From assembly GCA_023052935.1 (NCBI GenBank), contig CM041297.1, positions 109,049,563 through 109,113,562 of the forward strand: a DNA stretch of 64,000 bases. The letters run 5' to 3'. This stretch comes from Piezodorus guildinii. Taxonomy: Eukaryota; Arthropoda; Insecta; Hemiptera; Pentatomidae. The notes beneath the pieces were generated by a model. That model did not search any database. It was not told the origin of the DNA and saw nothing but the letters and a program-made list of their open reading frames with translations. The position numbers and the translations under genes were made by a program. This document shows positions 45,040 through 54,658 of the stretch, piece after piece; the stretch's first letter is position 1; every line of letters starts with the position of its first letter.

Positions 45040-45568
45040 TATTAATTAAAATTAAAGAAAAGAAAAAAAAAATCTATATACACCTGCGTATTAAAATAAA
45101 AAAATAAATTTTATACAATAAATACTTAAAAACTAAACTATTCACATGATTATATACAATTAATAAAGAAAACATATCTAAGAAACAATTATAACAAATA
45201 GGAAAAAAAAAATGGTCTTTAAAAATTTAAAAGGAATGAATGAAACTAAAAACAAAATAAAGTCCTAGACGAAAACAGATGACTGAGTTAGTAAACTTGG
45301 CCTAGCCCTTTAAAAATAAAGATAACTGTTAAGGATTAGGGCCACGTTGCCATCTCAACCAGATAGCTATCAGTTTATAAGATATCGTGTATCGGTACAA
45401 ATAGTCACTCACCTCACTATACGTGAATATTAAAGTGTTTTAGTTGATAGTAAACTCACTGTTCACAAAGTTTTATAGCTGACATGTTGATAGAACCGTG
45501 GTGAAAGTGTGACAAACGCAGAGCTACGAAAGAATAGAACTGCAGTTGCGGCCATTAACCAAGGTACT
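45040..45568 (-). promoter_or_regulatory. 5' UTR/internal promoter region of the intact LINE
   Basis: About 530 bp between the 5' junction and the ORF1 start. Jockey-type elements are transcribed from an internal promoter at their 5' end, so this is the expected place, but I cannot assign individual elements. An A-rich stretch precedes the ORF1 ATG. Confidence 0.5.
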
Positions 45569-45583
45569 TCATTAAGGTAAATT

Positions 45584-45675
45584 AAATATTTTTTCGATGA
45601 CACCTCGCGGACTCCCTGGATATCGTCTGCGGAACCCCAAGGGTCCTCGGACCACTAGTTGGGAACCACTTTAAT
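45584..45675 (-). mobile_element. hAT-type transposon terminus
   Basis: Read on the minus strand, AAAGTGGTTCCCAACTAGTG, then GGTCCGAGGACCC and CCGCAGACG, closely resembles the CAGTGGTTCCCAAxC...GGTCCGCGGACCC ends of many animal hAT elements. The intact LINE is inserted 12 bp past the inner side of this stretch. No hAT transposase is seen. Confidence 0.55.
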
Positions 45676-46393
45676 AGTATATGGAGGAATATATTAATTC
45701 CGTCTTCCGAACCCTCTTCATTATGGAGATTAAATAATAATTAGCGAAGTTATGAAATAAATTTCAAACTTTGGACCACTCGATTTCTTTTGACTTTCTT
45801 ATCCTTCATACTTGTCTTTGTAATTACTTGTAAAATTTATACTAACATCTTGTGTTAAATAATAAAAAAATGTGAAATAAAAAAACAATAGACATTGGAT
45901 CTGCCTATCTATAATACACTGCTTTTCCCAGTCAGGGAGAAATTGAGTTGGCGGACAGATGATGTATAGAAGGTAAAGAAACAAAGAAATTATCTACTAA
46001 CAAAAATTTTAATCACCTATGTGCATTCAGACATTGGTTAGGTAACTTTTTTCATTCAAACCAATAAAGCTCTTTTTAACGGTAGGACCTAGCGACAAAT
46101 ATCATATCACAAATAATATTCTCCACTAAATTTCTGACCAAGGAATTGTCGTCAAACAGCGCTAGACCGTTTCGAACTGAGGTCGGAAAGAACGTTATAC
46201 AATTAAAGTTACAGACCTCCCCCCACAGTCATAAGACATATTTATGTCAAAATTAGAAAGAAGCCTTTAAAAAAAAATGTTTAAAAAAACTTCGTAAGCA
46301 AATTATTCTTCATACGACGAATAATATTTCAACTTTATTTCTTTTATATAAACCGAAAATGCTATACAAACCGAAAAAAAAGAAAAAAAAAAA
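45676..46393. other. AT-rich DNA, nothing recognised
   Basis: No gene or repeat structure stands out apart from A runs just before SINE S7. Confidence 0.45.
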
Positions 46394-46561
46394 GGGTGGT
46401 CACCTATTGCTTAGTAGCTAGCATAATAGCTTTCTATGCCAAAGGTCGCGGGTTCAAACCTGCAAATGGCCCTACTTCCCTCCCATTAAAAAATCCTTAG
46501 TTATGCCGCCCATCGGATTATGAGGGCATTAAGTCACGTTAAATGAATAAACAAACAAACG
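46394..46561 (+). mobile_element. tRNA-derived SINE, copy S7 (internally deleted)
   Basis: Head: TTAGTAGCTAGCATAATAGC (box A region), then GGTCGCGGGTTCAAACCTGC (box B intact). The body is shortened: ATTAAAAAATCCTTAGTTATG is followed by a GC patch and then directly by AAGTCACGTTAAATGAATAAAC. The middle third present in S2 is missing. Confidence 0.8.
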
Positions 46562-47555
46562 AAAGAAAAAGCGAATTTCTGTTTTATTAATCGTCTCGAA
46601 CGAACGATTCATTCAACAAACGGACATTTCAGACTTATGGAGATATATATATGGTCCAAACGCAAGAACATGTTTTGGGACAGAACTGGTACGCAGTTAG
46701 AGATAACAAGATAAATAAATCATAAGTAAAAATAACCTTCCCTCAAAACTTCCAGGTCCAGTCTTCTTCTTCCAATTGATTTTCTAGTCTTTGGAAAATA
46801 ATGAAGGTGCATTGAATACTGTCAATAGAAAGAACGACGGTTATCGAAAAAAAAAATACAAAGAAGCTTGTTATCTTTGGGAGGAGGGGAAAAGCATTTG
46901 GTTGATTGGAAGCCATCAGTCTGCGCTTCGACCGTTGGCCAGTAGAACCTTCCATTTGCGAATTATGCCACTGACTATGAAATGACTTCTACCACTATCA
47001 TCGAATTGTATACCCCGATCAGTATAAAACCTTAATATATAAGCGTCGAATGGATCATAGAACTCTTATTGTTAATTAGGCATTAAAATAGTGTAGATTA
47101 GATTTAACCTCGTCCTTTTCCCTCAAGCTAACTATAGCGAAAGTAATTTTTCGTTTGTTTCACGAACTTTTTAGTCATCTTAAAATGATTTCAGAAAGTA
47201 TATTACACATAAAAATTGCATATTTTACTGATCTTCAAACGCGGTAAGAAACTCTATATCACCATGATTGAACAGAGAATACCTAGAAAGATAGTCAATC
47301 TAGTTGCTATAAGCTTGTCTAAGACATACGATAAAGTTAAAATCTGTCAATAGTACGCCGAGAGGTTTGAGGTGCGATCGGGTTCGAATTTAGGTGGTTC
47401 ACTTTCATCTGTTTTATTTTATTTAGCATTAGATTACAGAAAAGGTAGAGCGAACCAAGAAAGGTTTAAATCGCGGGCGAAGACGCGGAAACTATTTAAC
47501 TAACTACAATTATGTTAATAAAAACCGGTAAGAGATAGGTCTTGAAATAAATGAC
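46562..47555. other. AT-rich DNA, nothing recognised
   Basis: Short open frames on both strands near 46,750-46,980 overlap each other and lack motifs. No gene is called. Confidence 0.45.
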
Positions 47556-48312
47556 CAGTGGTAGTAACGGAAATAATCTCGTTAAGATTCTACTTACTCT
47601 TGTCAATACTCAAGAAACCCGAAAATCCATTGCTATTCTAAAACAATTTCTAAGATTTCGTGATTCTATCCCACCTAAAATAAACATGCTATTGGCCTCT
47701 TTTCTCATTTTCTCCCAGTTTGACTACGGTTGCCTCGTATAGGGCGAGCAGTCTGAAAAGGTTGACAGGAGAATAAAGAGACTAATGAATTTCATGTGAA
47801 AATAAGCGCTCAGCCATAAGCCCATGTTTCTAGTAGGTATACCGAGTTAAATGGCTCCATCTCTTTTTCCGTCGACAATACATCTTTGGTCTCTTCCGAC
47901 CCTAGAAAACAAAACAACCTTCTTATATTCTCGATATGCTTACCACTTGTTACTTTGCCCATTCAGTAAACACTAGATCCCAAACCATAAACTTATAAAT
48001 ACCTTCCCATAGATCCGCCTCCTTCAAAAATCGTTTGTTATAAGTGCTACCTTGATTTGGAATTCCTTGTCTGTACCCATCGTAAAGCCTTATCATCATC
48101 CACTTTTAAAAATCAACTATTTCTTCATCTCCTAAACAATCAATCTTCCCAAAATATGTAATAACTATTCCTTGTCATAAAAATCCGTCTTTTTTATTGT
48201 TAAACTGAAATCTTAAATAATCAGACAATTATTATTTATATTCTACTTTTCTTGTTATTCTTAGGGGTCTACTCGTCCCAGAATAAAATTATTTATCATT
48301 TCATTTCATTTA
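47556..48312 (+). mobile_element. 5'-truncated CR1/L2-like LINE, copy E
   Basis: Decayed ORF2 C-terminus: RKSIAILKQFLRFRDSIPPK, LLASFLIFSQFDYGCLV (47,551-47,742), then a stop and further broken sequence. The 3' UTR carries a degraded hairpin (GGGGTCTACTCGTCCC, 48,264-48,279) followed by AGAATAAAATT and a TTTCATTTCATTT tail. Confidence 0.65.
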
Positions 48313-50180
48313 TATATTAGGACATACGTTTGAACACGAAGAGAAATTAAAGCACTTAATTCCAACTAGAAAAAATAAAACCCAGGAGGAAATAAAGTCA
48401 GTTGAAGGAAGGAGACGCGTGCTATTACTAAGTTGCGAAATTAAATTATAAGTAAATTTAGCTCGCAGTTTCTGTCAAAATTATTAAACGAATCTTAAGA
48501 GGCAACGAACATTTGGGTTGGGTAAGCCTGTTATTATTACTTTTCTTCTAGTGGCCGAAGACAAAAATTATTTGAACATTAGATATTCTATGTATAGATG
48601 TAATTTCGTTTATCACCCTCCAAAAGTTGAAGTTGAAGACGAAAGAGAAAGGCATACAAAAAATAAAATAAATATTCGTTTGACCAAATATTAAATAAAC
48701 ACAGTTATCGCTCGATTTTCTGCCTAACTCTGAAAGGCATCTCTTGAGTGCTGAAGATTAACAATATTATTTAAGTTACAATTAAATTTATGAACCATGG
48801 AGGCTTTTATGATATTATCAAGTGATCACACGAAATTAAACAGTTGGTATATAAAACTAGAGACTGATCCTAAGCACAAGCACATCATCACCTTATATGC
48901 TTATTTTCATCACTAATTCATTTTAATCAATCAATGAATCCAATACGCAGGATCATACCCTTATGTTACACTACACAAATTGCTAGGTAAAATAGTTACC
49001 CCATTATGAATAAATTCATACCACGACCAAACAACAGCCAGTCAGATCAATTTAGTGCACCAGCGCAATAGACCTCGGTACAAGAGGAGTCGTTAAGAGG
49101 AGATAAAAATAAAATTGTTCCAGTTGGACTGGATTGAATTCAATTAATTGGGAAGTTTGCTTGGGAAGGGGGCTATATTGTTTAAAACAATAGAATGCAA
49201 TCAATTGTTGATGTTGATTGCTATGTAAATTTAACATACTTACTAAACCAATTCATTTAAAAACCCTTGAGCCGACAGAGCAGTTATCAAGAAATCAGAA
49301 TTATTGCGAAAATTCTATTAATATTCATTAAATTCTACGCATATCTCTACCCGGTACATTATTAACAGAATTCCATAATAAACACATATAAAAGCCTTAA
49401 AAGGTAGGAAAAACGGTAGTCTCGGTGCTGTAAAAAGAAAATTTTAGTGGACCCTTCCAACTGAATAAGTTAGCATTTTTTTTTTTAGGATTCAGAACTA
49501 AGTTCCATTATTTTTCCAAAACTTAAACCTTTTTCAGCCTACTGATCATTTTAAAAAACCAAAAACTATGAAACATATGGATTGGATAAAAACCTAAACA
49601 CGAAACATGGCTATGAAACGAAATATACCTAATATATTTGTTAAGTATTTTAGTATCTATGCTATTACTGATCAGATTAAGACAATTTTGTTTCCAGGTG
49701 GTTAGATATATGCTTGTCATTCAAATGAGTACTTATAGTTTTTTAGGATGCGTATAGTTTTTGAGTTATTTGATAACTAATTTTGTTTTACGTTTTAGAA
49801 AAATATTTTTTAAAACACTTAGAGGACGAATTTTCCCCAACCCAGCCTTATTGCAAACCTATACGTCAGAACGAACCTCCAGGAAAAATTTCAACTTCAC
49901 GACCATAGTAATTTTTGAGAAACTGCGATGACCAGAAAATCGAGTGAAATGGCACTTTCTTTTATAAATATATATCAAAATAAATATTATCTGTTCAAGC
50001 TGGCCGTGATTGAAGTACAAAAGGAATTTAACAATACTCCCCCTCTCTCACAAAAAAAAATCCAAGTCTTCTAGCCCATTGAAAAAAAAATGTTTTATTC
50101 CCATCCTTAAATAACAGTAAACAACACACTTAGGACTAATAACGCTTGAGATTTAGTTCAGAGATCGAATTTCGGAGGCT
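48313..50180. other. AT-rich DNA without recognised gene
   Basis: Anonymous sequence with short chance open frames. No structured element is evident. Confidence 0.45.
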
Positions 50181-50400
50181 GAAAGAGAAGCTTAGATCGC
50201 CGGCAATTAACACATTACTGGAAATTAATAGGCCCATAAAATTATTCGATAATTACCGACACAGGAGAACTAGGTCAGTACAAGGCGAGCACTAATTACC
50301 AGATAGGATGGTCTGGGCGGCTGTTAGTCCACTTGGGATAGGCGCGGCTATATATAGAGTGCAGGGAACTTGTATAATATAACGTATTTGACTTTTAGGC
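50181..50400. other. Non-repetitive GC-elevated patch with TATA-like box
   Basis: Contains TAATTA and CATAAAA motifs and a GGCTATATATAGAGTG segment at about 50,347-50,362. There is no open frame. Base composition differs from the flanks and I find no second copy in the window. It could be a regulatory element or core promoter, but this is speculative. Confidence 0.25.
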
Positions 50401-50689
50401 AACGTCTACTTCCTTACGTACATTTTCGATTGTTATGCCATTTTTAAGTAGAGATTGGCAATTACTCCAATAAAAAGTATGAAAAATTCATTCAAATAAT
50501 CAGACCGCTGAAGTAAGACAAGTATCCAGCATTCATCTTCAGTACTTCCTATTTTATATACGTACTCAGAATTAATTGGCTTTAGTATTTGAGTAATTTG
50601 CTATATAAGACTACCAGAGTAGGCAGCACCTTAAGAGTCATTCTTAATTACTGAGGTTCGCGGTCATCTCTTTTTTTAGTCTTTCAAGA

Positions 50690-51100
50690 ACCGTATGTCT
50701 TTTCTTACGCTTTCAAAGATCATCAAGAATCGAAAAGGAAGCAAGTATAATAAGCAATGTGTTAGAGTGGAAATAAAGTTTGTCATGGAACAAGTCATAC
50801 CTAGTTAGATCCAAATCAACAAGATACATTACAATAAGGCCATTATGTGTGTGTTTATTCGTGACAAATTAAGTAGCTTGAGCAGTTCCTAAGTTAAGCA
50901 TTTCACGAATAGTTTTGAAGTGTGAAGATTAAATACGAGAATAATTCGATAGTTCAGATTGGCTTTATGATAAGTTTCGTAAATGGATCTTTCGTAGTAA
51001 AATTAAAGATAAGAGAGTTTGTCTTACACTAGTTAAAGTAGCTGAAAACGGCGATTAATAAAATATAAAGTCTATAAATTAGATCTAAAAACGGATTACA
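50690..51100 (-). mobile_element. Decayed Jockey-like LINE fragment
   Basis: Tracks 40,770-41,090 of the intact element: GTTAGAGTGGAAATAAAGTT, TACCTAGTTAGATCC, TTATTCGTGACAAATTAAGT and GATTGGCTTTATGATAAGTT all have counterparts. Many indels are present and no reading frame remains. Confidence 0.65.
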
Positions 51101-51349
51101 TTTATATAGGAGTTCTGACCATGTAACTTTGTGGCTATTACGCCCTAGCCTGGCCTTCACTGGCTTACACCAGTGACGCGGCTGAGAGCGATTCGGACTC
51201 CGCTTTTCCCCCTACAAGTGGAGGAAAAGGGCCAGTCTGGGATTCCTTTAAGATTGTAAATATTGTATATAGTTATGATTGTGAGTATGATGTTAATGTA
51301 TTTCTTACTTCTTTATTTCATTTATTTTTATTTATCTCGATTATAGGTT

Positions 51350-51401
<52 letters not shown>

Positions 51402-51454
51402 TACTTTATATAATTTGACTTTATTATTGTTTTTTTTTTGTTTGTTTTTTTATA
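51101..51454. other. Short GC-rich patch and (AT)n tract
   Basis: At 51,145-51,245 there is a GC-rich stretch with small hairpins (CACTGGCTTACACCAGTG; CCCCCTACAAGTGGAGG). An AT microsatellite follows at about 51,353-51,398. No gene is seen. Confidence 0.4.
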
Positions 51455-52150
51455 AATTCTTTATTTATTCTGGGACAAGTCCCTTTTGAATAATTTTACA
51501 AAACATACAAAAAGAACTTTAGTGTCTTAGAGTACAAACATGAAACAAACAAATAATAATAGAAATAAAAATAAAACAAAAAGTGAACAATAGTGATAAA
51601 TTAAAAGGTAGCTTCTAATAATAATGATTAATAACAAAACTAGAGTAAAGATAGAACAGAAAGATATGTGCATATACATACAATTTTAATTAATAGTGCT
51701 TTACTGTATTGATGTAAAATTAATGAAATAATAAAGTTAAATATACAAGTACACCACAATGTAAGATACTATATTTAATTAATTGTTTCTATATGTTTTA
51801 TTTAACTAATTTAAATTGAATTGGCAAATCTATTTAGGATTATTTGAAAATTGAATAGAGAGGAAGTGATCGAATAGACGGGATTTGAAGGTTTGAAGAG
51901 TATCAGAATGTCGAATATGTGAAGGAAAGGAATTCCATACGAAAGAGGAGCGGATTAGGAAGGATCCGTCGAAAGCTGCGGTTCGATGAGGTGCCATATA
52001 CAGGTCTGAAGGCGGTGAACGAGTGTTACGGGAATGAATGGAGGATTTGAATGATAACATATCTGAGATGTACGATGGGCGGCGGGATTGGAGAACTTGG
52101 AAGAGGAAGGTTGCCAGGAAGTATTTACAACGGTAGGGTAAAGCCACTTC
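51455..52150 (-). mobile_element. 5'-truncated CR1/L2-like LINE, copy F
   Basis: On the minus strand an open 105-codon C-terminal block (52,147-51,830) reads CKYFLATFLFQVLQSRRPSY, SFKSSIHSRNTRSPPSDL and SFVWNSFPSHIRHSDTLQTF, homologous to copy A. The 3' UTR ends in the hairpin GGGACTTGTCCC (51,472-51,483) followed by AGAATAAATAAAG. The longest open remnant after copy C. Confidence 0.75.
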
Positions 52151-52254
52151 AACTCTTCGTAGAATATATATGTATTCTGTATATATTGTGAGAATGTGGT
52201 CTCATATGACTATTACTATTGTTCATTGAGAAACTAATTGTAATATATCTCAAT

Positions 52255-53135
52255 TAAAAAAATCTGGTGCGGGCAACACACGACTTTCACTTACCTCGAT
52301 TTTTAAAATCAATGACAGAATTTTCAAATACAGTTAGAGATAAAAATACGTGAAATTATTAAGGAATTAATCAAATTAAATTTCTATAGAAACATGTGTT
52401 TCATTAAAAAATCTATTATATTATTATCTAAAATAATCAGATAGTTTTATGTTCATTTCATCACTCTCTATTAACTTTTAAAAGCTTGTGTATGAGATGA
52501 CATTTTTTCTAAAATCTTTAGCTTTCCAACGGTATATCATACATGTATATTACTGCATGTATGTTCAAAAATGAAAAATTGCATTAAAAAATATTTTTTC
52601 TGTTTTCTCCTTTAGTTGGGTATCGAATTTATTTAATTTATATATTTACCTGTTTTTCATCAGCTAACAGTTAACAAGATAATTTAGTTATTATTATTGA
52701 ATCTACAAAATTAAAGGTACTTTAGGGGAAGAAAATTTAAAATATCGGCATTTAAGCCCTGTCAGACCATTTTTACCCAAATAAAACCTACATGATATTA
52801 AATCCCATTAAATTTTACATCGATATAGCAAGTTTAATCAAAATTGTCGGAACCGTTTTCGAGAAAATCGAAAAAAGGTGCAAAATGCATGGTATGAAGT
52901 GCCTCTTCTGGTAAGCTCATTTTGATGAAAAACGTTTCGTCACGTCTCGGACGTATCGTTGTCTTAAATATGAAATTTCAGTTTCATAGGACAGACACAC
53001 ACACACACAGACCTTTTTGCGGGACTTGGTTATTTGGACTCAGGGGACCCTAAAACGTGTATTTCCGTTGAAAACTGGAATTCGGAAATTTTCACAATCG
53101 CAATACTTCCCCTTACTATATATAGTAAGTGAAAG
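52255..53135 (-). repeat. R880 repeat, copy 6 (complete, no SINE)
   Basis: Most complete uninterrupted copy. Minus-strand start near CTTTCACTTACTATATATAG (53,135-53,105), end near GTCGTGTGTTGCCCGCACCA then T/A-rich sequence (52,255). It contains a short CACACACACACA run (52,996-53,008) absent from copy 1. It represents the empty site for SINE S1. No reading frame. Confidence 0.7.
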
Positions 53136-53690
53136 TAAAAACAGTAATAACTAAACATAATATAATTATAATAACTTGAGCAAAACAACTAAGTTTACTC
53201 AATAGAAAATACTTAGAATCCGATGACAGATCAGAAAGTAATACTTATCCCTGTACAACTTATAAATATCAAACGACCAAAGTATAAAAATTAAACTAAA
53301 CGATTCTTGCAAGACGTAGTGGCAGAAATGAATAAATAAATAAAGAATATAGTTTGCTAATATATTATTGAAGCTTAATCATTTTTTTAAAGTATTGAGC
53401 CAACATGCAACAAAAAGAATTAATTTTGATTAGTAAATTTGACAAACATTATTATTAAATTTATATTTTTGACAACTGGTAAGGTTAGTGCACTAAGTAC
53501 TTCCTCCAGACGATGCACAACCACGCTCCAGCTCTCCGCAGGATATAGGTCGAAGCGTGCCTTTATGAGTCCTGTCTGTTATCTTTACGACCTTAATTTA
53601 TCTATATTATTATGATCCATTATAAACACGTATCTACTCCAGGCTTAATTTTATTATTCCTCGAACCCCTTTTACTTTATTAACTAGAAT
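53136..53690. other. AT-rich DNA, nothing recognised
   Basis: No gene or repeat identified. Confidence 0.45.
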
Positions 53691-53830
53691 AGAAATGGAA
53701 AATAATTTTATTCTGGGAATGGTACCCTCAAACACAAAAATTATGTACCAGTACAATTGAAATATACAATCTCTCAGACCAAAAAAACAAAAGTCTAAAA
53801 TTAATTATTTATTACTTATAAAGGCGGTGG
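53691..53830 (-). mobile_element. CR1/L2-like LINE 3' end, copy G
   Basis: Only the 3' terminus is recognisable: on the plus strand GAAATGGAAAATAATTTTAT, TCTGGGAATGGTACCCTC (degraded hairpin, 53,715-53,727), followed by AT-rich 3' UTR-like sequence. Confidence 0.55.
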
Positions 53831-54009
53831 AACAGAGCAGACAAAAAAACGACGAAAAAAATCTTAGGGAAAAAAATTACTTTAAAAAAAATGAAAAATA
53901 AATGCATTTATTAACAGAGTTTAAATTTGGCAAATACACGAATATTTGTGAATATATAATTCACTTATATCAATTACTATTATAGAAGAGTAATTTAAGT
54001 TATGAATAT

Positions 54010-54574
54010 TGCTACGGTCAAGACAATGACGGGTGGACCACGCCTGGAGGGGCCTAGATGAGGCTAGAGACTTCTGGACCTGGACAGTCCTCGAAGTGCC
54101 TGGAAAGGCCCACCACCCTACCTGCGCCCGGGTCTAGAAGATTCGGCGGTGGTTTAAATAGCGGTCCCCTGAGTCTAGGTGGGTCAGTCCTAATCCGGCT
54201 CAACAAGCATCTGTGATGTATCAGTGAACAGTGACAGTGAACCGTTCGTGACAGTGTGACAGTGTAGTGAAACTGTGTGTCAGTATTGTGATAACCGGTC
54301 GGTGGGAAATTAGAAGACTGTAGTTTATATATGTGTTTTATAGTTGTAAATTCTAGAATAAGTCTAACAGATTGTATGAATTTACGTAAGTAGTTTATTT
54401 GTTAGGAATACCTCATTTTATATGTATACTGTTTAGTAGTTAAGCTAGTGATTCCATTATTATTGTTAATATAGTGGTTAGTAATCCCTTTGTATTTGTG
54501 TTTTCTGTATTTAATAAATATTTGTAATTTGTAAACTGGAGTAGTTCATTTCTCACACCCCGTAGCCCGTAACA
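54010..54574 (+). repeat. 5' LTR
   Basis: Starts TGCTACGGTCAAG and ends CCCGTAACA (TG...CA). It contains a TATA-like TTTAAATA (54,153-54,160), an initiator-like TCAGT about 30 bp further (54,184-54,188), a cluster of CAGTG motifs (54,218-54,285) and a polyadenylation signal AATAAA (54,513-54,518). I find no difference from the 3' LTR when read side by side. Confidence 0.95.
54153..54188 (+). promoter_or_regulatory. LTR core promoter (TATA box plus initiator)
   Basis: TTTAAATA is followed after 23 bp by TCAGT, an arthropod-type initiator; its A at 54,186 would be the start site, placing the TATA box about 30 bp upstream. This would define U3 as 54,010-54,185 and the start of R at 54,186. Confidence 0.55.
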
Positions 54575-54577
54575 ATT

Positions 54578-54595
54578 TGGTGTCAGAAGTGGGAT
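54578..54595 (+). other. Primer-binding site (tRNA-Leu type)
   Basis: TGGTGTCAGAAGTGGGAT starts 3 nt after the LTR. Its complement is a CCA-ended tRNA 3' terminus with TCTGACA acceptor bases and the ATCCCA end of a T arm, which fits leucine tRNAs as I know them from animals. Confidence 0.75.
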
Positions 54596-54658
54596 CATTG
54601 TAAATGGTTATAATTTTGGTTTTCTTGTTTTTGTAATTATTGGGCTACTGTGTGGAAA

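Larger units (their letters stand above)
40570..45568 (-). mobile_element. Intact Jockey-like LINE, full length
   Basis: A 5.0-kb non-LTR retrotransposon on the minus strand: 5' UTR (45,568-45,040), ORF1, ORF2, 3' UTR with a TTTACAACTG...AATAAATATG end, and a poly(A) tail seen as a T run at 40,568-40,590. It is flanked by a 15-bp perfect duplication TCATTAAGGTAAATT (40,555-40,569 and 45,569-45,583), although the innermost T residues overlap the tail. Both ORFs are open over their full length, making this a candidate active copy. Shorter related copies lie at 16.35, 37.6, 50.7 and 63.3 kb. Confidence 0.92.
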
